Below are positions 43,666 through 53,225 of a stretch of DNA of 64,000 nucleotides, one piece after another. Where the stretch lies: contig NC_056732.1 in NCBI RefSeq assembly GCF_019279795.1, positions 180,087,694-180,151,693 on the forward strand, written 5' to 3'. Positions within the stretch are counted from its first letter, which is position 1. The number at the start of each line of letters is the position of its first letter. A program made the translations under genes and the position numbers. Source of the DNA: Protopterus annectens (Eukaryota > Chordata > Ceratodontiformes > Protopteridae). Under the pieces are notes generated by a model that was not told the DNA's origin, ran no database searches, and saw nothing but the letters and a program-made list of their open reading frames with translations.

Positions 43666-45004
43666 CTCTTTGTGTAGGAGCTTGCCACTGTCTGCCTCTA
43701 AACGATCCTTGAGATTGCCCTCTGCCCCTCGGGCGCCTGTATCTACCTCTTTGGGGTCTGTCCGTGGCTGGAAAGGACCAATTTTTGGAAGGCCAATTTC
43801 TACTGAAACGTGGAGGTTGTACCTGTAGAAAATCTTTCACTGTTTGCATTGATTTAGCCTTTTCCTCCATTTTCTTTAATACCTCCTCAGCTTTAACACC
43901 AAATAATACATCCTTTTGTAGAGGGGCATCTAGTAATTTAGCTTTGACATGATCTGGTAAAGTTTGCTCCTTCAGCCAGGCATGTCTACGTATCACTGAT
44001 CCTGTAACAGCAGCTCTACATGAGGCCTCTAGAGCATCAAAACCACATTGCAAGGTATGTTTACCCACTTGTTCTGCACTATTCATCAAATCCTGTAACT
44101 CCTTCAAGTCTGGTTGTTCAGGTTGTGACATTTTACTTCTCAACTGTGATAACAGAAACTGTTGGTACTTTAGCATATGGAACTGGCAGTTTAATGCCCT
44201 CATGGTTAAGGTGGCAGAGGTGTATACCTTTTTTCCCCACCTTTCTATGGATCTGGAATCTCTCTCGGAAGGTAATGGATTTTTAGCAGTGGAGGCCTTA
44301 ATTCCCTTGGGGCCCTGTGAGATAGTTTCTGGGTCAGCCGCATGGCTTTTGTATAAAAATTGGTGCGAGTCAGGAACCTGGTAGTACCAGTCAGGCTTGA
44401 CTGGGGCTGGAGGTAAAGAATCCGGGTTAAGGCAGGCCTCCGAGTACACCATCTAGTATGTCTAAGACAGGAGGTATAGCCAGAGGCCTGTGCTGAGGTA
44501 TCAAGAGAAAATTCCCAAGCCTTTTCTTGGAATCTGAGTACTCTTGGCCTTCCCAGTGGAAGTGTTCCCTTAAAGTATGCAAGGTTTCCCCAAATGAGTA
44601 ATCCTCTGGGGGGGGGGTGAGATAGAGGGAATGGACTCCTCTGCATCAGAATCTTCAAAAGGGGAGTAAGAATGTTCCTGTTCAGAGTGCTCTGAAATAA
44701 TGGAGGCCTTGTCAGAGGAGGGGGATTCTTCCTCCACTCTGGGCCTTTTGTCCGGGGTGGGGGTGGGGTTGAGAACCCCTGATAAGAGTAATTAAATCCT
44801 CAGCCATTTTAAGCATCTGTTTTTTAGGCATGGGGCCTGGAGAAGGGCCCTGTGTAGCTTGTCTCTTAGAATGCATGACTGCTTTAGACTTAGTGAAAGC
44901 CTTGATGGAAAAAGAAGAAGGTCTGAAGACACCTTGAGAGGAGGCAGACCTGTCTACATTTTGAGATTCACAAACACAGAAGAAAATCCACGTCCAACTT
45001 GGTC

Positions 45005-45060
45005 AACGAGTTTTATTGAAGCGCTTTTCGGCACAGAGTAAACAGCCTTCTTCAGAATAT
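45005..45060 (-). ncRNA. Hammerhead-ribozyme-like motif at PLE2 3' end
   Basis: On the minus strand: CTGAAGA (complement 45049-45055), a loop-closing GGC/GCC helix, then CGAAA, then the palindrome AAGCGCTT (45019-45026) followed by C. This matches the hammerhead core CUGANGA-stem II-GAAA-stem III-UH, with a very short palindromic stem III that would need dimer formation. UAUU/AAUA can close stem I. One unpaired A after CUGAAGA departs from the consensus. Penelope elements are known to carry such ribozymes. Confidence 0.5.
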
Positions 45061-45779
45061 GGTATAATGATAAACTTACATGCTTTTAAACACAAAAAGG
45101 CGCCAAATTTAATCAGCATCACATAATTAAGTAATTAAAAATCAGACTTCTTTTAACTGTTTTTAAAGGTACAACTTTAACACACTGGAGAATGGTGCAC
45201 TCTGCAAGAGTTGTATAAATACATACAAACACAGGCTTACGCTATTCATATGACAATTTCAAAATTTATGAAAACATAACTAAGTGTCCAACTGGTTATT
45301 ATACTTGTGGACCACAAGAATCTGGACAAAGAATTTAGTGTAAACACTGCAAAAAGGAAGCATTCAAATAAATAGTCAAAATTAAATTATGAAATACCTA
45401 TAAATACTTATGAACTACTAACATTAATTCACATAAAAAAGATGAATAAAAAGCAAAAAATAATGAATGAAAATAAAAATAAAAAATTATAAAAATAAAA
45501 AATAATAATGAATGAAGTATATCTAATGATGCAAAATTAACTCTAAAGAACCTTAACAATTTATTAAATGATAAACTACTTATTTATTACCTAACATTTA
45601 TTGTATTAATCTAAATTTTAAACAAAATACTAGATTTATTGAAGGCGAATTGTAATTTACCTAACCAGGCTTCTCAATTTCAACAAAACCCCTATAGACA
45701 GAGCTTCATTTAAACCTGGGAAATTACTCGCATTTAGTTTTACTTGCCACTTCAATTCCAAGAGTTTCAGGGAATAAGG

Positions 45780-47466
45780 ACCCCCTCTAGGATTATTACC
45801 AGTCTATCAATGACCAAAAATTTAAACATGTGGTCGGGAAAAAATGAAGTGTGCTTAGCTAATGCATTGTCCGCTTTCCTGTGGGAAATAGCGTAGATAT
45901 GTTCGTAAATTCTATCCCTGAGCCTACGCTCAGTTTTACCCACATAGAAAGCAGGACAATGCGAGCATTTGGAAATATATATATAACCCCTTTCGAATTA
46001 CAATTAAATTTGTCACGTAATTTATAAGTTGTATTCTCAACCTTAAAGGAGTTATTTACAAGAACGTGTTTACACATATTACAAGATTCACATTTGACCA
46101 TCCCAGTCGGCTTCCTCAACATGTCAGGTTTGAATCTTAAAGAGTCCTTCAAGTTCAGGCCACGTCTGAAGCTGACCTTAGGTCTATGTCCTAATTTGTT
46201 CATTAAGGAGGAATTGTTTTTGAACAAGTTCCAATTTTTGTTCAAAATATTGATACATTCTGAACTTGATTTAACATAAGTGGTGGAGAAGGAAATAGTC
46301 CTACTCACTTCGCTATTATGAGTGTTAGAAATTTCATTAGTGTCAAAATTGATGTTAATGTCACATACAAGTCCAGATTCGTTTCCTTCTATGTCTTCAC
46401 CACTCAAGCTGTTGCTAGGAGTGTTAACACTAGAGGTTTTGATAGCCAATAAAGGATTAAAGTGTTTAACTCTCTTTAGTTGAACCTCGGCCATCATTTC
46501 ATCAATGAGCTCAACCGGGTACTCTCTTTTAAGAAACACTGCCTTTAAAAATAGACATTCGTCATAGAACTCATCGAGAGTAACAATCCAGGCTGCTCTG
46601 ACTAGTTGCCCTTTGACAACAGCCTTCTTTTGATACGAAGGGTGACAGCTTGAGTAGTGGAGAAATGCATTAGAATATGTCGTTTTCCTTGATGTAAAAC
46701 TATGCAATTCTAAATTCTTTGACAACATTATGTCCAAATAAGAAATAGAACAACTATCAAATGTAAAGGTAAACTTCAGAAATTCAGTAGACCTGTTGAA
46801 AAAGTCGACTGCAGAAGCAGCTGTCTGTTCATTACCTTTGATCAACATAAAAATGTCGTCAAGGTACCTGGTATAGAACACAACTGATTCTTGGTATATC
46901 TCTGACGTAAAAATTATATCCGATTCCCAAAAAGCCATTACCAGGTTTGCTACACTTGATCCACACGGGGAACCCATAGCGATACCTATTTTCTGGATGT
47001 AAAACAAAGAAACAAACATGAAAAAATTATAAGATAGCACCAAATCCAATAATTCGGTCACTATATAGATCTCCCTTTTAGGGAGCTTATATTTATACAT
47101 CATAAAGGTTACACATTCTATAGCTATGTCGTGTGGAATACAGGTGTATAGGTCTTTAACATCGACAGTTAAAAAGTTGACATTACTATCAAACCTGAGT
47201 TGGTTAATCTGGTTCAAAAAGGACCAGGAGTCTTTACAGACCTGCTTTTCTTGGGTTACTATTTTTTGTAATGTAACATCTATTACTTTAGCACAGACAT
47301 ATAGCGGTGATCCTCTGCCATCCACCAAGGGTCTCATAGGAGGCTCATGTAGATCTTTGTGGATCTTTGGGATCCCGAAAAAACTTGGATAGATAGGGAA
47401 TGAAGTGGACAAATAATTAAGTAAATCATTATCAATATGTCCTTCAATAAATAAATCATTAATACA
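45780..47466 (-). CDS. Penelope reverse transcriptase + GIY-YIG endonuclease (PLE2), one frameshift
   Basis: The frame is open from the 5' truncation at 47466 to 45859. PSFFGIPKIHKDL and RPLVDGRGSPLY open the RT. Motif A is FLTVDVKDLYTCIPH, motif B GIAMGSPCGSSVANLVMAF and motif C YTRYLDDIFMLIKG; all catalytic Asp are present. The linker has CESCNMC and TYKLRDKFNCNS. A one-base shift near 45970 then moves to the frame with CPAFYVGKTERRLRDRIYEH, the GIY-YIG nuclease with conserved Tyr, Gly, Arg and Glu, finishing near 45780. Penelope elements use this nuclease to nick the target and prime cDNA synthesis. The RT is related to telomerase in published phylogenies. Confidence 0.9.
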
Positions 47467-48018
47467 TGAGATTCACCACCAAGCGTGGCTTCGGTATCTA
47501 GAGTCGGGGTGTGGGCCGAGGAGCCTGCGACCTCGGGCACAGAAGACACCGCCAATGAAGTGTTGTCGTTAGGCGCCTCACCGAGAACCGGACCACCTGT
47601 AGTCGGCTTTGGCATGGTGTCGGTAGAGGCCGCTGACCTAGTGTCGGTCCTTATCTTTGCGTTTTTTAGACAAAAATGGAGTCGGAGTATCCGACGACAT
47701 AATATAGTTAAATTTTTTTGCCAAAATAGTGCTGGGCGAACTCTGCCAGACGCTTAATGGTGCGTTTGTTGAATGTAGCACAAAAATGACAGACCAAGAC
47801 GTCGTGGTCTGGGCCTAAGCAAGGAATGCAGAGGGAATGAAAATCCTTATGCAGTATTTGCTTCCCACATGAAATACAATTATTAACTTTGTCTGACATC
47901 GGTCTGAGGCAAGAAAAGTTTCCCCAACGGGGTACTTAGCTTTCAAGAAGACTTCGGTTGCAAAATTTTCGTAATTTCAGGAGCTGGCCGACCGGCACTT
48001 GCGAACTGCTTCTGCTTC

Positions 48019-48203
48019 GGGCACCGCGCGGCAAGAAAGACTGAAGAAAATGGCGTCGGCTGGTTCTTTTATACCCGTCGCACTGACGTCAGGGAAGAAG
48101 CGACGCCAGACGCCAGAACTAGACTTTGGAATTCGGCCAACCGAGGACCCGCCTGACGGCAGAACCCATCTGTTATGACTGCAGCTGTATGCACGATGAA
48201 CAT
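48019..48203 (-). repeat. Right (5') inverted terminal repeat of E10
   Basis: Inverted copy of 40196-40397. Ends GAACAT at 48198-48203. It contains the presumed sense promoter (separate entry). Confidence 0.9.
48067..48091 (-). promoter_or_regulatory. Sense promoter of E10: TATA box and CRE
   Basis: TATAAAA (complement 48067-48073) lies downstream of a perfect TGACGTCA cAMP-response-type element (48084-48091), both oriented toward gag. The gag ATG is about 170 bp further on. Similar pairs exist in the 5' repeats of E1b and E4. Confidence 0.6.
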
Positions 48204-48860
48204 CTGAGAGAAGACTACGCGACAGAATGTATGAACATCAATATGCTATTAAGAAATGCAAACTTGAGAACGCATTAGCAAAACATCTCTCTTGCCATAA
48301 GGACCACGCTTTCAAATTTACCATCATCGATCAAACTAAAATGTACAGTAGGGGTAGCCCGAGACCTCAAACTTGAGAAACTTGAACTAGCTTGGCAGGT
48401 GAGGTTGAGTGCTTACAGCTACCTGGGGCTGAATGACTCTTGCTCGATCAGTAGTGTTTTGAAACTAAACAGTCTTAAGAGGTGACAATGTATTGTAGTA
48501 TTAACAACACATCCCTAATAGGTGCACGTACACTAACACTTAATGTTCAACTGTCTAGATGTCTCAACTTATTCATACACCAAAATTATGTATTCACACT
48601 TATCCAGTGCAATTTTGTTTAATATATGTAGGCACGTTCTTTGTAACTAGTCCTTCATTTTTTTATTTCTTCTTTTAGGTTACAATTAGACATTGCCCTT
48701 TTAACATGACTGATGTAATTAATGACTACTAACTGATTTTGTTCCATATATAAGGAACTTTCTAATGGTTTTATCTATTTCTGAAGAAATCAGCTGTTAG
48801 GCTGACGAAAAGCACTTAAAAATCTGTATTAAGACTTATATTGTTTAAAACTGCATACTT
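48204..48860 (+). mobile_element. Penelope-like element PLE1, right part
   Basis: The GIY-YIG frame left at 40164 resumes: RRLRDRMYEHQYAIKKCKLE, NALAKHLSCHKDHAFKF, then IDQTKMYS. It reads to about 48365 with no stop. A 3' UTR of about 450 bp follows and ends with a hammerhead-like motif. The 3' limit is approximate. Confidence 0.85.
48770..48830 (+). ncRNA. Hammerhead-ribozyme-like motif at PLE1 3' end (degraded)
   Basis: CTGAAGA at 48781-48787, then TCAGC...GCTGA forming a 5-bp stem II, then CGAAA. The following AAGCACTT is the PLE2 palindrome AAGCGCTT with one G-to-A change, so stem III is weakened. Equivalent position to the PLE2 motif, which supports a conserved element. Confidence 0.45.
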
Positions 48861-49432
48861 GCTTCCGTTCCTGTTCTTTTGTTTAATAGCATTACTAAAA
48901 TATAGGGAGAAGTTAGGGCTTTAACACTAACCTTTAATTCAGTAGATTACTCCATGTCCACTCCCTGGTTGCATTGCACTTCCAGCCTAAAAAGCAGAAA
49001 GACTGGCCTTGTGGAAAGTGGCGGCCTGCTAATGATTGGACACATCTGGGTGCACCCTTGGAGAGCATGCAAGGAGTTTCATGTCAGGGGTAGACAACAA
49101 TGCCAACAAGTTTTCAGGAACACCCTCTCAAAATACAAATAAGCAGTTGCGGGGGGGGGGGTGCTGTGACAAAACACAGCTTTTAAGCCCTAGCATGAAC
49201 TAGAGCCCCTAATCATCATCATATTGATCATGGCATCCTTGACTTTCCAAGTAAATCCAAATGTGGAAATGGTATTATGGTTGACCACAATGCAATTTTT
49301 CTATTTGGATTTACTTGGGGAAGTCTGGCAAAAGATCATACATCCAAATAAAGGCAAAACACCAGTTAACATATTAAGGAGTCTGGCAGTTAGAGCACAG
49401 GATTAAAGCTCTGAGACACTAATGACTTGCTT
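48861..49432. other. Unannotated spacer with a fold-back
   Basis: No coding frame of note. Contains a G-run (about 49149-49160) and an inverted repeat: 49239-49260 pairs with 49301-49323 (CCAAGTAAATCCAAAT and its complement), separated by about 40 bp. The fold-back could be a small MITE or structured RNA remnant. E9's missing half, expected here if PLE1 inserted into it, is not present. Confidence 0.5.
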
Positions 49433-49875
49433 TTTATTTATTTTATTTTTATTATTTATTTTACATTTGTTGACCGGGCTAGTCTAGCTGGATACATGTC
49501 CTTTTTCAGTAGAGGCCCGGGGAGAAAAGCTCCCATAATTAAGATAAGTATAAGTTTACAAATATATACAAGAAATTACAATAAAAATAAAATCAAACAG
49601 TAATAACATCTAAGTATACAAGCTGTTAGTCTGGTAAAACATTTGTTGAGATGGCCAGATGACATAGATACCTGAGGAGATAGTAGGATGCTGGATAAGG
49701 AATTGTGAGGTAGAAAGGAATTAGATACTTATGGTCCTGTGGGAATTAGTCAGGGTTGGAACATGGGCATAACCATTGAGACTTAAGAAATTCTCTGAGA
49801 TTAGTTTTGAATAGATTGAGTGAGGTCATGAGCCTGAGGTTATTAGGAAGGGAATTCCATTGCTTTCCAATGGAG

Positions 49876-52005
49876 TTAGCCATAAAGAGCATCGCCGCCC
49901 ATGTTATTTGATTTGATGGTTAATATCTGAATACTGTTTGAGGATCGTAGGCTACTTAAGTTGGTGTAGGGGGTCAGAATTTTGGTCAGTGAGGGGGTTT
50001 TCTCTGGATGATTGATTATTTTGAATGCTTCGGAGAGTTGGTTTAGTTTAAGCAGGTTGGGCAGTTCCAACCATCCAAGTTTTTTGAGGTTGAGGCAGTG
50101 GTGGGTACGGTAGGGTGAAGATGTTACAAATCTGGCAATATGATGGTAGGTGGTAGAGAGGTTATTAAGATCACGTTTGCTGAGGAAAGCTAGTATTGGT
50201 GAGGCATATAGTAGGGTGGAGATGAGATGGGTACGAGCAATGGTTAATTTTGCATGTGGGGTAAGAAAGTTCTTGATTCTGTACATTGACCCAAGTTTCT
50301 TGTTAACTGTCTTAATAGTTTGGGCAATGTGCATGTCGAATTTAAGCTTATGGTCAATAGTGACACCAAGTAGTTTGGTATGGGGGACGGGGTCAATGAT
50401 GGTACCATTAGAGGATTCCACAAAAAAGGTCCTGGAGTTATCAGGTGGTATTTCTTGGGGTAGGGAAGTGGTGGACGTGGGGAAAAATAGAAGTAACTTG
50501 GTTTTAGTCGGGTTGAGTAAAAGTTTCCGGTCAGAGAACCATTGTTCAACTTTGGCAAAACATTGCTGGGTAGCTGATTGGAGATTTTGAAGAGAGATAT
50601 CGGAGCATATCAGGGTTGTGTCATCTGCATATTGAATACAGGTGGCTGCGGGGTTGACTGTGTGCAGATCATTTATGAAAATAGAAAAAAGAAGAGGACC
50701 AAGTATGGAGCCCTGTGGAACACCAATATTGTTTGAGAGCAGATGAGATATATTATTTTGCCATTGTACTGCTTGTTGCCTACCAGCAAGGTAATCCTTA
50801 AACCAGTTTAGGGCCAAGTTGTCAAGATGAAGGGTTTGCAGGGTATATAGTAGTAGTTGGTGGTTAACCATATCGAAAGCTTTCGATAGGTCAAGAGGGC
50901 AGAGGATGTTAGTTTTTTGTTACGGTTACTATTGACTGAGTCTACAAAGGAGAAGAGGGCAGTGGTAGTACTGTGGTGGGGGCGGAAGCCATGCTGAGTT
51001 GTAGACAATAGATTATGGAGGGTAAGGTAGTGTAGGAGTTGTTTGTGAACACACCGTTCCATGATTTTAGCTGATGGAGACAATATTGCGATGGGTCTAT
51101 AGTTAGCTGTTTCTGTGGAGGAGCCTCCCTTGTGAAGTGGAATGATGTATGAAATTTTCCAAATGGGGGGAACAGTGGCTTCAGTAATGGATCTATTAAT
51201 CAGGATTGATACAGGATAGGCAATGACATCCGACGATATTTGAAGGTATTCCGCTGGGAGGTGATCGGCCGCTAGGGTGGTCGGTTTCAGTTTTTTTAAT
51301 AGGGTACGAATGTAGGAGGTAGAAACTGGTTGTAATTTGAAGGAGAGAGAAGCTGTGTCATCAGGAGGAGTTAAGGAGGGGGAAGAGGTGGGTAGTTGAT
51401 TGGCTAAGGATTGGATGGTCTCAGTAAAAAAAGTGTTGAAGGTATTGGCTACTACTTCTGGTTCTTGACCAGTAAGATTCTCAGGGGTTGGGGTAGTTGT
51501 TTTACCAGGATGGAGGAGGTTATTAAAACCAGCCCAGAACTTTTTAGGGTTAGTCTGATGTTTGTCCTGGAGGTGACAGAAGTACTGTTTTTTATCTCGA
51601 GTTATGTCAGTTTTCGTGGAGTTTCTAAGCTGCTGAAATATTATACGGTCTAGGGGAGTTTTGGTAGCTCTCCATTTGTGCCAAGCCTGGTCACGGAGTT
51701 TGATTTTTGCTTTGGTTTCTTTTGTTAACCAGGGAGCAATGCGGTCTTTGGCTCTAATTAGTCTATTAGGGGCATGAGAGTGGAGAATGTTTAAGAATGT
51801 GTCATTAAAGTATGACACGCTCTCGGCAAGGGGAAGAGTATTTAGGATAGACCAATTGCAGGATTTAAGTTCCGCAAGGAATAGTTCTGGGTTGAAGTTT
51901 TTCTTATTTCTAACAAGTTTGTATAAGGGTGGGTTGGTGCAAGAAAGTTTGTGCTTTAAAATGTAAGTGACAAGGTGGTCGCTAAGGTCGTTAGGGAGGG
52001 TTACC
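49876..52005 (-). pseudogene. LINE ORF2 C-terminus: linker and reverse transcriptase
   Basis: 50808-52005 reads the linker (APWLTKETKAKIKLRDQAWH), RT entry PPIWKISYIIPLHKGG, NYRPIAILSPSAKIMERCV and GFRPHHSTTTALF. A second frameshift near 50880 falls at motif A (...KAFDMVNHQLLL). 49876-50871 then carries motif B GVPQGSILGPLLFSIFINDL and motif C IQYADDTTLI, followed by a conserved thumb region. Catalytic Asp residues are present, but the two frameshifts make it inactive. Confidence 0.87.
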
Positions 52006-52980
52006 AGTGGCATAGTTGATTGGATCTTTATTAGTGAGAATCCAGTCAATCGTGCTCTCTTTTTGCTGAGTATTACCAATTCTAGTGGGAGATGTAATAT
52101 TTTGGGAGAAGCCATGTAGGTTGATAAGATAGGGATTTGACTTAGTGGAGCAGTGGGACCAGTCAATGTTGAAGTCCCCTAGAACTATGGTTTCTTGAGG
52201 GCAGTTAGTTGCTAACCAACTTAAAGTTTGTTCAAGGTTTTCATGGTTCTTCCCTGGCGGAATATAGATTACTACAAGATTGATACATTTTTGGGTGTTA
52301 ATACAAATCTTAAGTGAAATAAGTTCTAAGTTACAGACCTGGGGAGGATGCAAAGGGTTCATAGTGATGTTAAACGTGTTCTTAAACATGACAGCTATTC
52401 CTCCACCTCTTTTGGTTGTCCGATCCCTCCTTAAGATATTATAGCCAGGTGGGAGAATTTCTTCATCCTTTGTGGCAGGTTTGAGCCATGTTTCTGATAA
52501 GCACATGATGTCTGGGGAGTGTGTAGCTATTATAGCATGTAGGCTATGTATTTTGTTGTTAATACTTCTCAAGTTGAGGTGAAAGATGAGGAGGGAGTTA
52601 GTGGGTCTTTGGGGTAATGTTGGGGTGACAACAACACGATTGGTGTTAGGGCCTGGATTCGGGTGAATACCACCATACTGGGTTATACAGAGTTTTAGGT
52701 GCTCTAGGAATCTTTGGAGTTTGACCAGTAATTTGAGGTGGTATTTATTTTTGGTTGGGCTAGGGTAGTGAAGGGTTAGATGAGTTTTAAAGAGACCTTG
52801 TGTTTTTGCAGGGTGGAGAGTGGATGAAATGGTGTTTGGGGAAAGGTGAGTGTATGGGGTAGTGTGAGCCTTGGGAAAGGAGATTTTTAAGAGTGATTGT
52901 TGTTCATACCTTGTTAAAAGGTATGGGATAAGAAGAAGTAAAGTTAGTGAGAAGATGAAAGAATACATAGTTTTGACCAT
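51991..52980 (-). pseudogene. LINE ORF2 N-terminus: signal-like segment, NPGP, APE endonuclease
   Basis: Begins MVKTMYSFIFSLTLLLLIPY, a hydrophobic stretch resembling a signal peptide. At about residue 105 comes GGIHPNPGP, resembling the 2A ribosome-skipping motif (DxExNPGP) but lacking its acidic residues. The endonuclease follows: LIFHLNLRSINNKIH, IMCLSETWLKP, RTTKRGGGIAVMF, IVLGDFNIDW and STIDWILTN. A frameshift near 52005 passes to the next frame. Confidence 0.85.
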
Positions 52981-53225
52981 GTCGGTGAAAGAGAGGTAGC
53001 TAGTGGGCTGGGATGATAGGAGGGGTTTCTAAATTTTCAGGGAGTTGTCTAGGAGTGAGGGAGGAGGAGCTGTAAATTGGAGGACAGCCGTAATTGGGAG
53101 GAAGAGAGGGTGGGAAGGGCAAGATATCACTATAAATTTAGGGATAGTGGGGGCGGGTGGGATAAGGGGGCAGGGTGGGGCGCGAAGCGAGCCCGAGCGC
53201 AGCGAGGGCGAAGCGGAGCGGGGAA

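Larger units (their letters stand above)
44972..47466 (-). mobile_element. Penelope-like element PLE2, 5'-truncated, nested in E10
   Basis: A 2.5 kb insertion with reverse transcriptase, a linker, a GIY-YIG endonuclease and an A+T-rich 3' UTR (45100-45650). It ends in a hammerhead-like motif. It lacks the N-terminus of the ORF and lies within a 10-bp target duplication. It is the youngest event of the three-level nest PLE1/E10/PLE2. Confidence 0.92.
44962..47476. repeat. 10-bp target-site duplication flanking PLE2
   Basis: TGAGATTCAC at 44962-44971 and again at 47467-47476. The duplicated bases belong to the DIRS gag, so PLE2 occupies 44972-47466. Confidence 0.85.
43622..47899 (-). pseudogene. 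DIRS gag-like ORF1 (E10), split by PLE2
   Basis: The start is ATG 47897-47899: MSDKVNNCISCGKQ, then CIPCLGPDHD and CHFCATF, a Cys/His-rich N-terminal domain. A Thr/Ser-rich linker (GEAPNDNTSLAVSSVPEVAG) is cut at 47477 by PLE2 and continues left of 44962. The C-terminal 276 codons (43622-44452) are open: ERWGKKVYTSATLTMRALNC, VIRRHAWLKEQTLPDHVKAK, KKMEEKAKSMQTVKDFLQ, and an Arg/Gly-rich end RGRYRRPRGRGQSQGSFRGR, a likely RNA-binding tail. Frameshifts near 44450 and 47700. Presumed structural protein of the DIRS RNP. Confidence 0.78.
40168..48203 (-). mobile_element. DIRS copy E10 (lineage A), complete, split by PLE2
   Basis: 8.0 kb in total, about 5.5 kb without the nested PLE2 (44972-47466). 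The left end AGTACAG is at 40168 and the right end GAACAT finishes at 48203. ITRs are 40196-40397 and 48019-48203; the left one carries a ~28-bp extra end. The ICR is at 40561-40666. The flanks join into one continuous Penelope GIY-YIG frame, so both boundaries are secure. No target duplication is seen. Confidence 0.92.
49433..53222 (-). mobile_element. L2/CR1-clade LINE, nearly full-length, two or more frameshifts
   Basis: The 3' end is at about 49433 with an A-rich (AAATA)n-like tail typical of L2-type elements. ORF2 with endonuclease and RT spans 49876-52980. The 5' flank up to 53222 is GC-rich with GCGAAGCGAGC-like low complexity and may be the 5' UTR. No separate ORF1 is seen. Confidence 0.82.

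Noticed and set aside
43622..44452. Host RNA-binding protein gene (Arg/Gly-rich C-terminus)
   Set aside because: Homologous segments occur in gag of every DIRS copy at the same position, so it is transposon-encoded.
49376..49410. Possible tRNA-like SINE head (GGCAGTTAGAGCACAGG)
   Set aside because: Resembles an A box/D arm only; no B box at the right distance and no target duplication.
50150..50590. 146-codon plus-strand ORF
   Set aside because: It lies antisense to the LINE reverse transcriptase (49876-50871) and has no domain of its own.
53160..53222. CpG island promoter of a host gene
   Set aside because: The GC-rich stretch is short, low in complexity (GCGAAGCGAGC type) and sits at the 5' edge of a LINE; more likely its 5' UTR.
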